NCBI RefSeq assembly: GCF_001949145.1 | Contig: NW_019091369.1 | Span: 382,347-446,346 of the forward strand | Direction of reading: 5' to 3' | Source: Acanthaster planci | Taxonomy: Eukaryota > Echinodermata > Asteroidea > Valvatida > Acanthasteridae | DNA length: 64,000 nt | Shown here: piece by piece, positions 53,702-64,000 of the stretch | Numbering within the stretch: the first letter of the stretch is position 1 | Layout of the letters: every line of letters starts with the position of its first letter | Program-made: the position numbers and the translations under genes | Notes under the pieces: generated by a model | Seen by the model: only the letters and a program-made list of their open reading frames with translations | What the model was told of the DNA's origin: nothing | Databases searched by the model: none

Positions 53702-56700
53702 TTACCCCTCATTTCTTGCTGGGTATATCTAGCGATTCAATCAGGTACGCAACGTGGAAACCCACTTCATTACTTTTTAAATCAAATGACTCGAACATAA
53801 TTTGTGAGCTTGAAGGCAAGTCTTTCTTCAAGTATTGCAACAAACGTCTACTGGATACCGTATTATCGCCATGTTTCAGCGGAGTTTATTTTTTTGACAA
53901 TACAGTGAACATATCTGGATTTTAGAATCAATGCTTTCTTTTATCCCGTTTCAGGAGACGGTCTCCTGGACTGTGTTCTAGTGTGCCAGTAAACAGCCAT
54001 TTGCTTGGTCAGAGTTTTATTCAAAATATACTATTTGTCCTGGTTCGGTTAAATTCTTTAAAAAGCTAAGAAGATGCCGCTGCACAGTGGCATTTTTAAA
54101 ACTTTAACAGGATTAAAACTTCTGAGGGCGCCAAACATTCGTAGTTACGTCACGTGTTGTTACTTTCTGCCACTGCGCGTCCTCTTAGGCTAGCCTTGCG
54201 CCCACAAGGACAGGCACGGCAGCACGAGAGGTGACAATGTGTAGAGAGAGCGTCAGGAGTATGATCAGTGGAAATCTGTCCTGGCCCGGACACCTTTTAC
54301 CTGACGAACCGGCATAGATTGTCAGGTGGCTCCTTCCTCCATAGAGTCTGGAGATAGTCTGAAGATTTGGACCACGCAGAGAAAGATGAAAAACACAGCT
54401 CAGGCAAGGTTCACATATGACCCAACAATAGTGCCGCCTTGCTCAAAGGAGATAGCGATTTTCTTTAGCATAATACACCATAGGGCTTTGATGTTCAGAC
54501 GGAACAAGGAATGTCCCACAATGGCAGTTAATGACATTGTGGCGACCAGGCATGGTGGATTCCCATATCCAGCTGTCAGATTGGAGGCGGGCAATGTTTG
54601 AAACTTCATCGTCAATAACAAGGCAACATGTTACCTGACACTTTATCATGCTGTGCTTTCCGCTGTCCCTCTGTCATACTTCACATTATCCCCGGCTTGA
54701 TTTACCTAAATCTTTTGCCTACTTTAACCTCCCTACTGTACCCATCCCCAGCCCAACTGATTACCCCGTGTTAATGCAATAACGGCCGGGCCGTCCCAGC
54801 AGCTGATAGATCGATCCCCCCTTGATTCATGCCAAGATACTTTTTACGTGAAATGGAGAGCCGGCAACAGGCAGGCCTCTTATTCTTTTTTTTTTTTTTA
54901 GCAGTCCTCTTTTTCGCAACAATCCATTAAAAATTATCTGCATCTTCAGGAGTGAAATCCAACCCACTGGCACTCGCGTGCTGTACGTATATACGGCCGA
55001 CAAGAACTGGAATCATGTCCCGGCCACCCACCGCACAAATGGATATTTATGTGTTTGGCCTTGCTCGGTGCGTTTCATCAGGGTACAAGGTTCCGTCAAA
55101 ATTGACAGCCAATTAATTTTTTTTCTCAAGAATCATCCCGTTTCGGCCTATACTTCCTGCTTTAGTCTCATTAATTTTGTGGCAACATAATCCCGTGTGC
55201 TTGTGCCTAAAGACTTACAGGGAAGGGATACTCGACACCGTGTGATATACAGTGTGCTATGATCATGGTTTATCCTACATTATGACGATCATAAACCGGC
55301 CAAGCACGCGCGTGGTCGGAATGATTATTGCTCGACTAATTATCTAATCATTTCTAAGGTAAATTATATTATCTCGGGTTTTTGCAGACAAAGTAAGACT
55401 ACTTTTATGTATTTTTTTTGGGAGGGTAATCCCAAAACAACTAACAATTGTGGAAAAACAGGTGGAAGGTACGTACGTTGTATTAATGGCTAAATTTAGA
55501 CATTTCTCTTGATATTTTTATATTTTCATTTTATTTGGGGGGGGGGTTTGAATTGCATTGAACACAATAAGGCCTTTTTTATTGCCCACGAACTGCTTAA
55601 AATTTAGGATTTTGTAAGATCTGTAAGATTAGCCTACGATTAGTTTTACGAGCCTGTCTTAATACGTACCTGTCTTAATCCAACATTGTGGTGTCATTTT
55701 ATAGAAAAAGAAACTTTAATTGGAACAAACCTTTGGCAGCGCTGTGTATTTCCACTAAAGGGTTAACAAACAGGGTTATCATTCTGGAGGAAAGCTGTAA
55801 AAGGAAGTTAACTTAACCGTTGGCTAATTTGGGCAAAATCTGATGCATGGTTAGGAAGACTGTTCCCTTAGATATGTGCATCAACTATGAACCACTATAA
55901 TAAACCAGCCACTAATCGCATATTTGAAAGCGTGTATAGCAACAGGTGTGAAAACAATTCAAAGCAATGTCCGCTCCTCTGTTTTCATTTTAAAGATCTT
56001 CAACCATATGGTCATTCATTACTTTGACATTAGCTTGAAAAAAAAATTAGTTGTTGGTCTTTTCAAAAAATACCTACAAAAACACTCCACCAAAAGTGTT
56101 ATCGTTTTGTGCAAACTTCCTCCAAGTTATGATTGTGAGTGAAAGTGTGTTTTCTCAAAACAAATATTCAATTTCTTCCAGAAATACCATACAGGTTATC
56201 AGCAAAAACTCAGCTCTGTCGAATGACCTCAACGTCAATGTAAAGCTGCTGCACCTAAACAGATGGGATGAGCCTGTTGGTGAATAGAATTATTCTACGT
56301 CCAGCAACCGTTCTTATTACTCGGAGATTCTACACGGAATTTCCACCGAGCAGCGTTAGCACATAACTAAGTCATTTACGCTAAACCGGTATTTGTGAAA
56401 CAAATCTTAACAGAAATTGAAACAAAATGACCGCTGCATTGTCTCTTTCACCCATCTGCGCAACTGGCGCGGTGACAGAAAAGATAAGAGCTAGAAACCA
56501 TTCTAATGTGTGTGCCTCGTTATGTACCGTGAATTACGGACTATTCCCCTAAATTCGACACCAATCAGGCAGTTTTCCCTAAATCTCGGACAAACCATTC
56601 AAAGTGACGTTTATACGACGCAAACGGCCGTAAAAGTTGACGCTGTGAGCATCGCCAGACAATTTATGCGTTTGTGGTGCAACTTGTTACTGGTCGGCAG

Positions 56701-58539
56701 GGTATTGTTATATCGGCAAACATGCGATTACGCGTGTTACGTGTATACCGAGATGGGTATGGCCTTAATTTTCCTTCAAATTGACCAAACAGCTTATTTA
56801 TTTGATTGACTGTGAGAGTCTCTAATTACAAGTAATTGCCTGTTCATGATTCTATCAGAAATCTATCTATGTGTCAGTACCAGATGACACATTACACTTC
56901 TGTGCAGCTTCAAGAACACTGTACATTTGGTTGTCGAATAGCAGATAATCCCATGGGAATTGGCGGTGAAAAAAAAGCTGCAAATTTAGAAAACCATCAT
57001 AAAATTAAATATCGTAAAAAGGAAAACCTAATTCATGTAGCCATCATCGGTTTTTAGTTTGCTGATGTTCTTGCATAAATGCGAGCAATTTTGTAACTAA
57101 GGTTGACTTTGTGTTTGCCCAAGGTGATTTAAAATTGTTTTAAAACGTCCCCCTTTCAGTTAATCTACTCTAAAGGTCCGAAAGCCATGAAATGTGAATT
57201 CAAGTCAATTAAACTTTTAAAGATTAAGATTATCTGTTTGAAGGTTTCTGATGGTGCACCTTTATAGTTTTATTGGGGGAGGTGTATTTCCGCTAGTCGA
57301 GTCGTAGATTAGCTTACCGTGCACACGGTCCGTTGTCCCCGGTCATCCGCGTCGATCCACGGCGTGTGTTCCGATGCGGGGCAATGGACGAAATTCTACT
57401 TCGGGCTCTTGTGCAATGACGACAATGACAGAGCTTATTTCGAAGCCGATATCGTAAAACCCAGTCTAGGCGGCACCCATAATTACACACTAAGTAAACT
57501 CGAAATCTAAATATTTTGTGATCAACGTAAACATCAGATTATGGCTAATTGTTTTGCGATTTGGAGGTTGTTCGATAACTAGCACCCACAATACTTTCCG
57601 CTTGACCGATATGACCGTGAAGATTCATTCAACTCGTATCTTACAATGTTAACCATTTCACAGAGTATTTTGTGTACTTATCTAATAAAAAAAACCTTCT
57701 ACAGGCCTAACTAGCATCATCCCTGAGCCGTTCTTAATTTGAGGGTTTCTGTGCTTCGTTTTTATGTCCTTATTGCTACTTGTTTTACATAGGCCTAAAC
57801 GAGGAAACTTACCTCAAGATGTAATTGTCCAGTTGGGATGTTTATGCGATGGATTTATGGAGTCCCAGTTGCCGTTCAGCTATTGGTAAGCGATGTGGCC
57901 CCACTTAACTGCTGACAAATCGCCACTATGTGGACTGGTGTGCAGCCGTTACTGTACAACCCACACCACATACACCGCCATCTCGCTGTAACTAATTCAT
58001 TATCGTGTCACGTGACTGCGAGGTTGATTGCAATGACTATGTATACGCTGGGTGGTGTTCCTAAAATAACAGATATATTGCCTTAAAATTAATGCATGAA
58101 TTGGCAATGGATACTACCGCACTTAACCTCAACCTGCACTCTTTCTAAAATGAATAATAAAGACGCCTTGGGACAAAAGAGAATTTGGGAACCACCTTCT
58201 GGGTAGTCTCCATAAATAGGCCTACACATGATTTTGAACACTGAGACTATAAATAAAGTTTGTGGAATTTCATTGATGTTGCTTTTCAATAAAACAAAAT
58301 ACTATTTGCGGTTAGATCTGTTATAGAAATCTTTTGGAAATGAAGCCAAACTGTACAGCATAACAAACGTAACCGATTAAGCTGCTTTGTTTATTTAATT
58401 TCCTTCACATAGTAATAACATGATGCTAAACGCTTTTCTGGTTCGAAATAGGAATCAAAAGAAAATGTAATACATTTCAAATTTAATGCTGGATTTGAAG
58501 TACTACAAAGGAAAGACTAAGTCTGAGGAGAAACACGAT

Positions 58540-58720
58540 GACCTTTACCGCCGCCATAACCACCGCGGCCGTAGTCACCACCGTGACCGTGCACCATACT
58601 TAACCACCATCGCCAAAGCCTCGACACCACCGGATCCCCCCCCCCTTCCTTCACCACGGTCAACGCCACCTTCACCTGAATCACCACCGAACACCGCCGC
58701 AACCTACTGCGTCATGGGCA
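58540..58720. repeat. Cryptic CCACCG-rich stretch
   Basis: Imperfect CCA/CCG/ACC units around a 10-C run (58636-58645). On the minus strand it reads as a Gly/Tyr-rich peptide, a composition effect. Confidence 0.5.
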
Positions 58721-58981
58721 CCATCAAAATGACATCCAAAACACTGAAAATCTGAAGTCTCACCTGGGCACAATTGTCGCTTGAAAGTGAAGTTAAGACA
58801 ACAATACACGAGAAAAAAAGTACGACAGAGCTTTACCAACGAGTGTGACCTTGCTAGAAATTCTAAGAAATTTGTGCTGTCGCTTAAATGGTTTCCTTTG
58901 GGGTGCAAAATGCGAAGTATCTGTGCACTGTACTCACGCTTTGACAATTGCATCTGTTTAAAACGCTCGACTGTCTCCTAT

Positions 58982-59216
58982 CAGAAGAGGGCGCTCTTCG
59001 CGCACAAGAGCGATGGCTCACTGCCGGTCTTGCTTGTCACAATATCTAAGGTACATGTACGCGTTCACGATAGTATTGTAGTCGTGAGTTGGTTGTAAAC
59101 TTGGAAATGAACTTGAGAGCGGTTTTCTTCAGAACCGTCTGCTGCAACATTCCCGCAAACTCAGCGAGTCGGTCCAAACAGCCGTACGATTGCAAAATAA
59201 ACATAGATGGCGCTAT
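58982..59216 (+). promoter_or_regulatory. Two forward CTCF-like motifs
   Basis: CAGAAGAGGGCGCTC at 58982-58996 and ATAGATGGCGCTAT at 59203-59216, both forward. They open a group of such motifs that extends to 62846 on the posterior side of gene B. Confidence 0.35.
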
Positions 59217-59687
59217 CGCTCCAACACAGATGAGGTCACAAATAGACTGTTTTCCCCCTGTTTAAAACCATATTTGTTGTTTTAATAAGAACCGGCAGTC
59301 ATCATGAACACTTCCTAATTTTTCCATGTAGATTGACCTGAAGTAATTCAGAACTATAAATTCCAAATGCAATGTCACTTAGTTTGGAACTTGGTGGGAC
59401 AAATCAGGTGCGTGCACATGCCTGGAAAGGGATAAAATCAAACCAGCTTGGTCAAATCGTACGTATGGATGCAAACATTGCCTCTTCATCACATACGTAG
59501 ACGTATTGCTGACTGAAAATTCAGGGATGTGTTTGACCGGTTTGATTATAACAAAAGAAACCATGGGGCAAGGAATATGAAAATTTAAAACCTTTCACAT
59601 TCGAAAATAAGGGATGTAAGCGAATGTCATGGCTTAGATTTGATAGACACCGGATTAGTCCAAAAAAGCTACCAAGAATCATAACTT

Positions 59688-59717
59688 AACCTTGTTTTTC
59701 TCTGAAAAACAAAGGTT
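59688..59717. repeat. Short hairpin
   Basis: Stem of about 13 bp with one bulged base and a TCT loop (AACCTTG...CAAAGGTT). Function unknown. Confidence 0.5.
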
Positions 59718-59924
59718 TGTTTGTGCCTTTTCAGAAACGTCCCAAAAAAGAGCGTTTCTATTCAGGTTAACTTATAACTCGTGCTCGAGTGTTTGGCGCA
59801 CTTGTTCAACTCTCCATGCCTCACATTTCTCCCCGTGTATAGAGTAAATAACAAATCAGTCCCAGTAACGTTTAAGGAGAATTTACATTAGACCGCTACT
59901 AAATTTATGCACGCATGTAAATCA

Positions 59925-60200
59925 TGCCGGGCGCGCTAATGGAAGGCCTGTCAGCACCGATTTGGCCGGGACCGATCGCGCGGCACCAGCGCGCGGCCTC
60001 GCCTTTGAGTCCGCTACCAGTAAATTTTCCCTGGACCGGCTCCTGACGGGCGAACTGTCAGCCGCGGTCAGGATTTATGTGGAGCGGGGGCGCAGAGTCT
60101 GCTTCGACCCGGCCGACTCGCCGCGGCACCCAGGAAGAAAGCTGGAGCCGACGGTGACGGACCGGGCCAGTCGTTTGGTGAGAGGTGAAGAGACAGAGGC
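59925..60200. other. GC-rich island upstream of Hox gene B
   Basis: Markedly GC-rich with many CpG steps, open in one plus frame (59962-60243) but with no recognisable protein. A CCCATAAATC motif follows at 60336-60345. Candidate regulatory element. Confidence 0.3.
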
Positions 60201-61218
60201 AGACATGCAGACCTCTGTACGCCAGACACAGCAAAGACACTGAGGGGAAGGGGGGTGTGAAACAATGGACTTCTCTTCAAACAAACAGCCTGGCCACTTG
60301 GCTTCCCGTGGGTCTTGGCTGCGCTCCCCCCTCGGCCCATAAATCCTGCAACTTGCGGCTTCGCTGCTTTTTATCTGAAATTCCTGTACATCAACAAAAA
60401 AAGATGCAGCGCCTCTTGGGAGACATGACCATTCTCTTGTGCACTGCCTTGGTAACCTGCGATACCCCTAATAATACTAAAAGTACTCCCTCCATCGGAT
60501 CCAATGCATCCTTGTGATAAACATCAACTTCTTGGTGGCACAATTCGTTGGATTGGAGAATTACCCTTTTTTGGGCATGTGAAATTTTGCAAATCGAGCA
60601 GACTCCAGTACACCAAGCCCCAAATTGCGTTGATCGGTAAACATGACCTATCTGACACCCTAGCAGACACCGTTGACTTGCTTGGCGGCTCCCTTCAAAG
60701 GGATCGGACCCCCCCACCCCCACCGCTCCATTGACCGTACAGGTCAACGACACTCTCCAGAAATTGCGCGGATGAGTTAAGCAAATAGAATCAGCTGATA
60801 AATTTCCGATTAGGGCGACCTCGATAACTTTAGCAATCCATCAGAAGTGTATTGCTTTGATGTTAGTAGAGGGAAGGATATTTCTCAATTGAGAAATGAA
60901 CGCAAGCTCGTGGTGACCAACGACATGTATCACCACACAACGGTGTAAAAATGTCAGGAGGAACATTATGTTGTAAATATGTAAGCTTTTACTGTCAACG
61001 GAACCATTTTTCCTTCGTTTGAGTGGTATAACACGTGTAGCTGGTTAACTCACGCTTTCCAACCAACAGACGATGCTTGATAGATGTTCGGCTTCAAACA
61101 ATGGCTCATATTCCAAACCTTTCATTAACAACGTCTCACCTTCGGGGCCAGTTTTGTAATTACTGCTGAGGGCTCTCGGGCAGCTCTCCTCGAAATTTGT
61201 GTCTCCGATTTTTTAAAC

Positions 61219-61235
61219 AGTGCCATCTGCTAGCG
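61219..61235 (-). promoter_or_regulatory. CTCF-like motif
   Basis: GTGCCATCTGCTAGCGG, whose reverse complement fits the CTCF variant CAGCAGATGGC well. Part of the 59-63 kb group. Confidence 0.35.
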
Positions 61236-62581
61236 GCAACATCAGCCCGAAGCCCACAAACATTACATAATTCACCCCTCCCGCCGTTGCCGCCGTCTGG
61301 CTTCAATGCAATCATGTCTGCATGCATTATTCATCGCAATAATGCAACATTCACCTTCGCTCCTGAATCAACGTGGCGTATGCAGTTTTGCATGGGTTTC
61401 GATGTGCGCTTTGTTTTTACCAAGCCCTGCGGGCCTCAGTTAGGCTCCCCTGAGTAAACCGCGTACGAATCCGGTCTACAAATTACCTAGTGGAAATGTC
61501 GTTGCCCAAGCGTGATGGAGTAAGGAAAGATTAAGGCTAAAAAATCTACGGTGGTCAATATTTCAAAGAACGAACTTAATCTTGAATTGGGGGTGTCGTT
61601 CCTATACCATTATAGTAACTGTCCCTTCTCTAACTCAAATCTGTCCTATTCTAGTTTTTCTCAGAGAAAAAGTGCAAATCCCTGAGTTGTTTTTCCATCA
61701 TCTTGGCTTGACTGCATGTATAGATCATAACTCCTGAGTATGATATAGAAGTACTACTGTCCAAGCAGGAATGTCACCAGTTCAGGGAACCTCAGCACCC
61801 TACTTGATATTTAGCATAATGGACGGTAATGGAGAGGCACCCGACTACAAAAGCTTGTTCCAGGTATTTCACCTCATTCGTTGGTTCCCTTTATTCATCA
61901 TCATGCAAGGCTCTTAGCACTGTCACAACAAACACGTGTAATTTTCTTCTCGGCCGGATGCAGCGTGAAGCAGCAACTGATTGCCTGAGATGTCGGCGCT
62001 ACGGCCTCACATGCATCCCAGCCCCCCCTCGCTCTGGAACATCTCAACCACACGACTGACATTATTATGGCGACCCAGGGCTTTCTACATATTGAGACAG
62101 GTGCAGGAGGTATGTGACCGATCCGATTTCTTTCCAGCCATCGCCAACAAGTCTATAAATCAGTACCGGGACCGAGGACGGGCGAGGGGGGGACCTCAAA
62201 ATAAAACTTAAACCAAACTGCACTCGGTGGCCTCTGTTAACGTCGTAGAAAGCAGCCAGAACACGGGCGCCTCGGAGCTTTACCGCTGGTCGAATAGTTA
62301 GGAGTCGGTGACCCGTTAGCGTGACCATGGCAAAATAGACTGGTGCCGTAAACTTTTTCCCCTCCATGACTTCGCATACCGCCAACATTTTCCAAACACA
62401 TGTACAATGACTCCAAAGATTGTTTCACAATGACATACGACTTTGGGGGGGGGGTCTTCTTATAGTTGTGTTTCTGAACTCTAAAAGCCGGAATCCACGG
62501 CCGTCATAGTTTTACATTGAATGACGGTTGCTATGTGTACTGTCTCGTTATATTGTAAAGGTTGCTGGGCTGAGATAAACT

Positions 62582-62846
62582 AAAGAGGGCGCACTCACCC
62601 AAGATCGGTACGACTAATTATTCCTTCTGCACTGATGATCGAGGAGACGGAGCACAGACTGGAAGGAAAGGCTACGCAACTAGGCCTACTCATGTGAAGC
62701 AACTGATATTCGAAGTAGTGGAAGCGTAACCGGAACAGAGCTTGTTTTTTTTCCTGAGGAATCAGGAAAAGAACAACTTGCGAATGGTCTCGCAACACAT
62801 TGAACATTTCGAATGTTTTGTACTGGAGAAAGCGCGCCCTCTTTTG
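62582..62846. promoter_or_regulatory. Opposed CTCF-like motifs
   Basis: AAAGAGGGCGCAC at 62582-62594 (forward) and GCGCGCCCTCTTTTG at 62832-62846 (reverse), an opposed pair 250 bp apart. Confidence 0.3.
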
Positions 62847-64000
62847 ACACCACAAGGCAGACAGTACAAGGCTACACTACATGTATTTCAGTCGTCACCC
62901 GCACTCGAGATGGGCCAGTCCCTTTCAAAGATATTTGTGAACGAACTTAAGACACTAAAAGGCATTGTGGGTTGCCGTTTTAATACGTTCATATGCATTT
63001 GTACATTAAGGGCGTCCGTATTACACATGACATTATTCAAAGGAGTTCTCTCCAATAATCCCAGTGTTTGCGCACTAACAGAGGCACAAAGTTAACGTAC
63101 GAAAACACTGCCCTCAAGGGGTAACCAGAGACCTCCAGTCACTCAGATTATCACGTCAGGCTTGCGACTTTTTTTTCGCCAAACGACCAGGGTGTAGGAA
63201 CATATTACTTTATTCAAGGTGGACGATAGTGAATCAACATGATGAACTGAGAAAATGTTTGTGTGGGTTTTTAATTTAATTCTGCTGGGGATGAGGTGTT
63301 CCTTTTAAAGTCACCCATAAAATAAAAAGTACAAAGATCGTGTTCACTCAAAGAAACCTAACATCCTGAATAAAACAAAAACAATAGATCCCAGGTATTA
63401 ATTTCTGTTTCTATTGAATCCTATTCACAAACCGTTTCCACATGTTTATTGACATTAACCCATATACACTTACAAAGACATCCAATATTTTGCTTATAAA
63501 TATACATGTATTTACAGTCTACATCTGCATTTGAAAGCAAAAAACGTAAGAACAAATCAAACGAAAGTAACTAAATCTAATAAAATAAATTTCATACACA
63601 AAAATGTTAACTACAATTAAACGTCTGAGTTTCGTCTTTCCATGAACCACTTTTGCCAACAACTTGAAGTTTGGGGCGATATGGATTTCGAAGTTACAAT
63701 CACCTTTTTCGCAGATGTGTCGTTTACATTAAAGAGACTTTAGACTTCCATGTTGTCAGTGGAGTGGTGGATTTTCAGGAGTACCCGAGTGAACCCATTT
63801 TTCTTTCAAGGGTGCACCGAAAGCTGATGAACTATGGTTTGTATAGACGGATGGGAGTGGGTTAACGGGGGGGGCGGGGCGCAAGGACCTCAACTTGGAG
63901 GTGCACGTGCCCTGATGTAGTAATGCCACTGTTTATACCATTAACTCCACTTTGTTCATCATGTTAGTTACCATTTTTTTCTGACTCTTTCCACACTACA

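Larger units (their letters stand above)
44990..64000. other. Non-coding 5' flank of Hox gene B towards the next posterior Hox gene
   Basis: About 19 kb with no supported gene. The first 300 bp should hold the gene B promoter. Beyond that there is a fold-back element at 46430-46596, cryptic ACC/ATC repeats, GC-rich islands at about 51860-52045 and 59925-60200, an assembly gap, and CTCF-like motifs concentrated at 59-63 kb. The next gene, expected to be Hox9/10-like, is not reached. Confidence 0.6.

Noticed and set aside
58517-58702. Gly/Tyr-rich minus-strand peptide resembling Gly-rich RNA-binding tails
   Set aside because: Comes from the cryptic CCACCG repeat; no RRM or start context nearby.
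59962-60243. 93-codon frame in the GC-rich island
   Set aside because: Composition-driven, with overlapping frames on the other strand and no recognised domain.

Overview
The window is animal genomic DNA. It carries the central part of a Hox cluster, most likely from a non-vertebrate deuterostome: hemichordate or echinoderm favoured, amphioxus not excluded. It is moderately AT-rich, has long introns and intergenic DNA, one 202-nt run of N (50645-50846) and a single N at 53701. The lineage is inferred from the central Hox proteins, the roughly 20-30 kb spacing, and the many TAGGCCTA palindromes and G/C homopolymer runs. No species can be read from the sequence.

Only two genes can be supported, both on the minus strand and both with two exons. 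Gene A has exon 1 at 13867-14374 and homeodomain exon 2 at 5193-5518 (277 aa). Gene B has exon 1 at 44437-44989 and homeodomain exon 2 at 35300-35649 (300 aa). Each has a YF...KYQPGE N-terminus, a Trp-containing hexapeptide at the very end of exon 1, a phase-1 intron splitting a Gly codon (8.3 and 8.8 kb), and an Antp-like Q50 homeodomain. In a colinear cluster transcribed on the minus strand, the higher-coordinate gene is the more posterior one. I therefore call A likely Hox7 and B likely Hox8. The homeobox and central-class calls are firm; the paralogue numbers are inference.

Layout: 1-5192, 3' flank of gene A with a CT tract and a CGTCG-rich hairpin; 5193-14374, gene A; 14375-35299, a 21-kb intergenic region with GC-rich islands, CTCF-like motifs, a cryptic tetranucleotide zone, a perfect 120-bp tandem duplication and one stop-poor segment; 35300-44989, gene B, with a (GTT)n(GAT)n microsatellite in its intron; 44990-64000, 5' flank of gene B with a 167-bp fold-back element and a group of CTCF-like motifs at 59-63 kb. 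I see no intact transposon coding region, tRNA, rRNA or CRISPR array.

The most interesting signals are: a YPWM core changed to YGWM in gene B; unusual homeodomain residues in gene A (Cys4, Leu34, Tyr56); an identical 11-nt NF-Y-type CCAAT box upstream of both start codons; a series of CTCF-like motifs that could mark chromatin boundaries; and two adjacent perfect palindromes in gene A's intron. I found no convincing new biological system beyond these.
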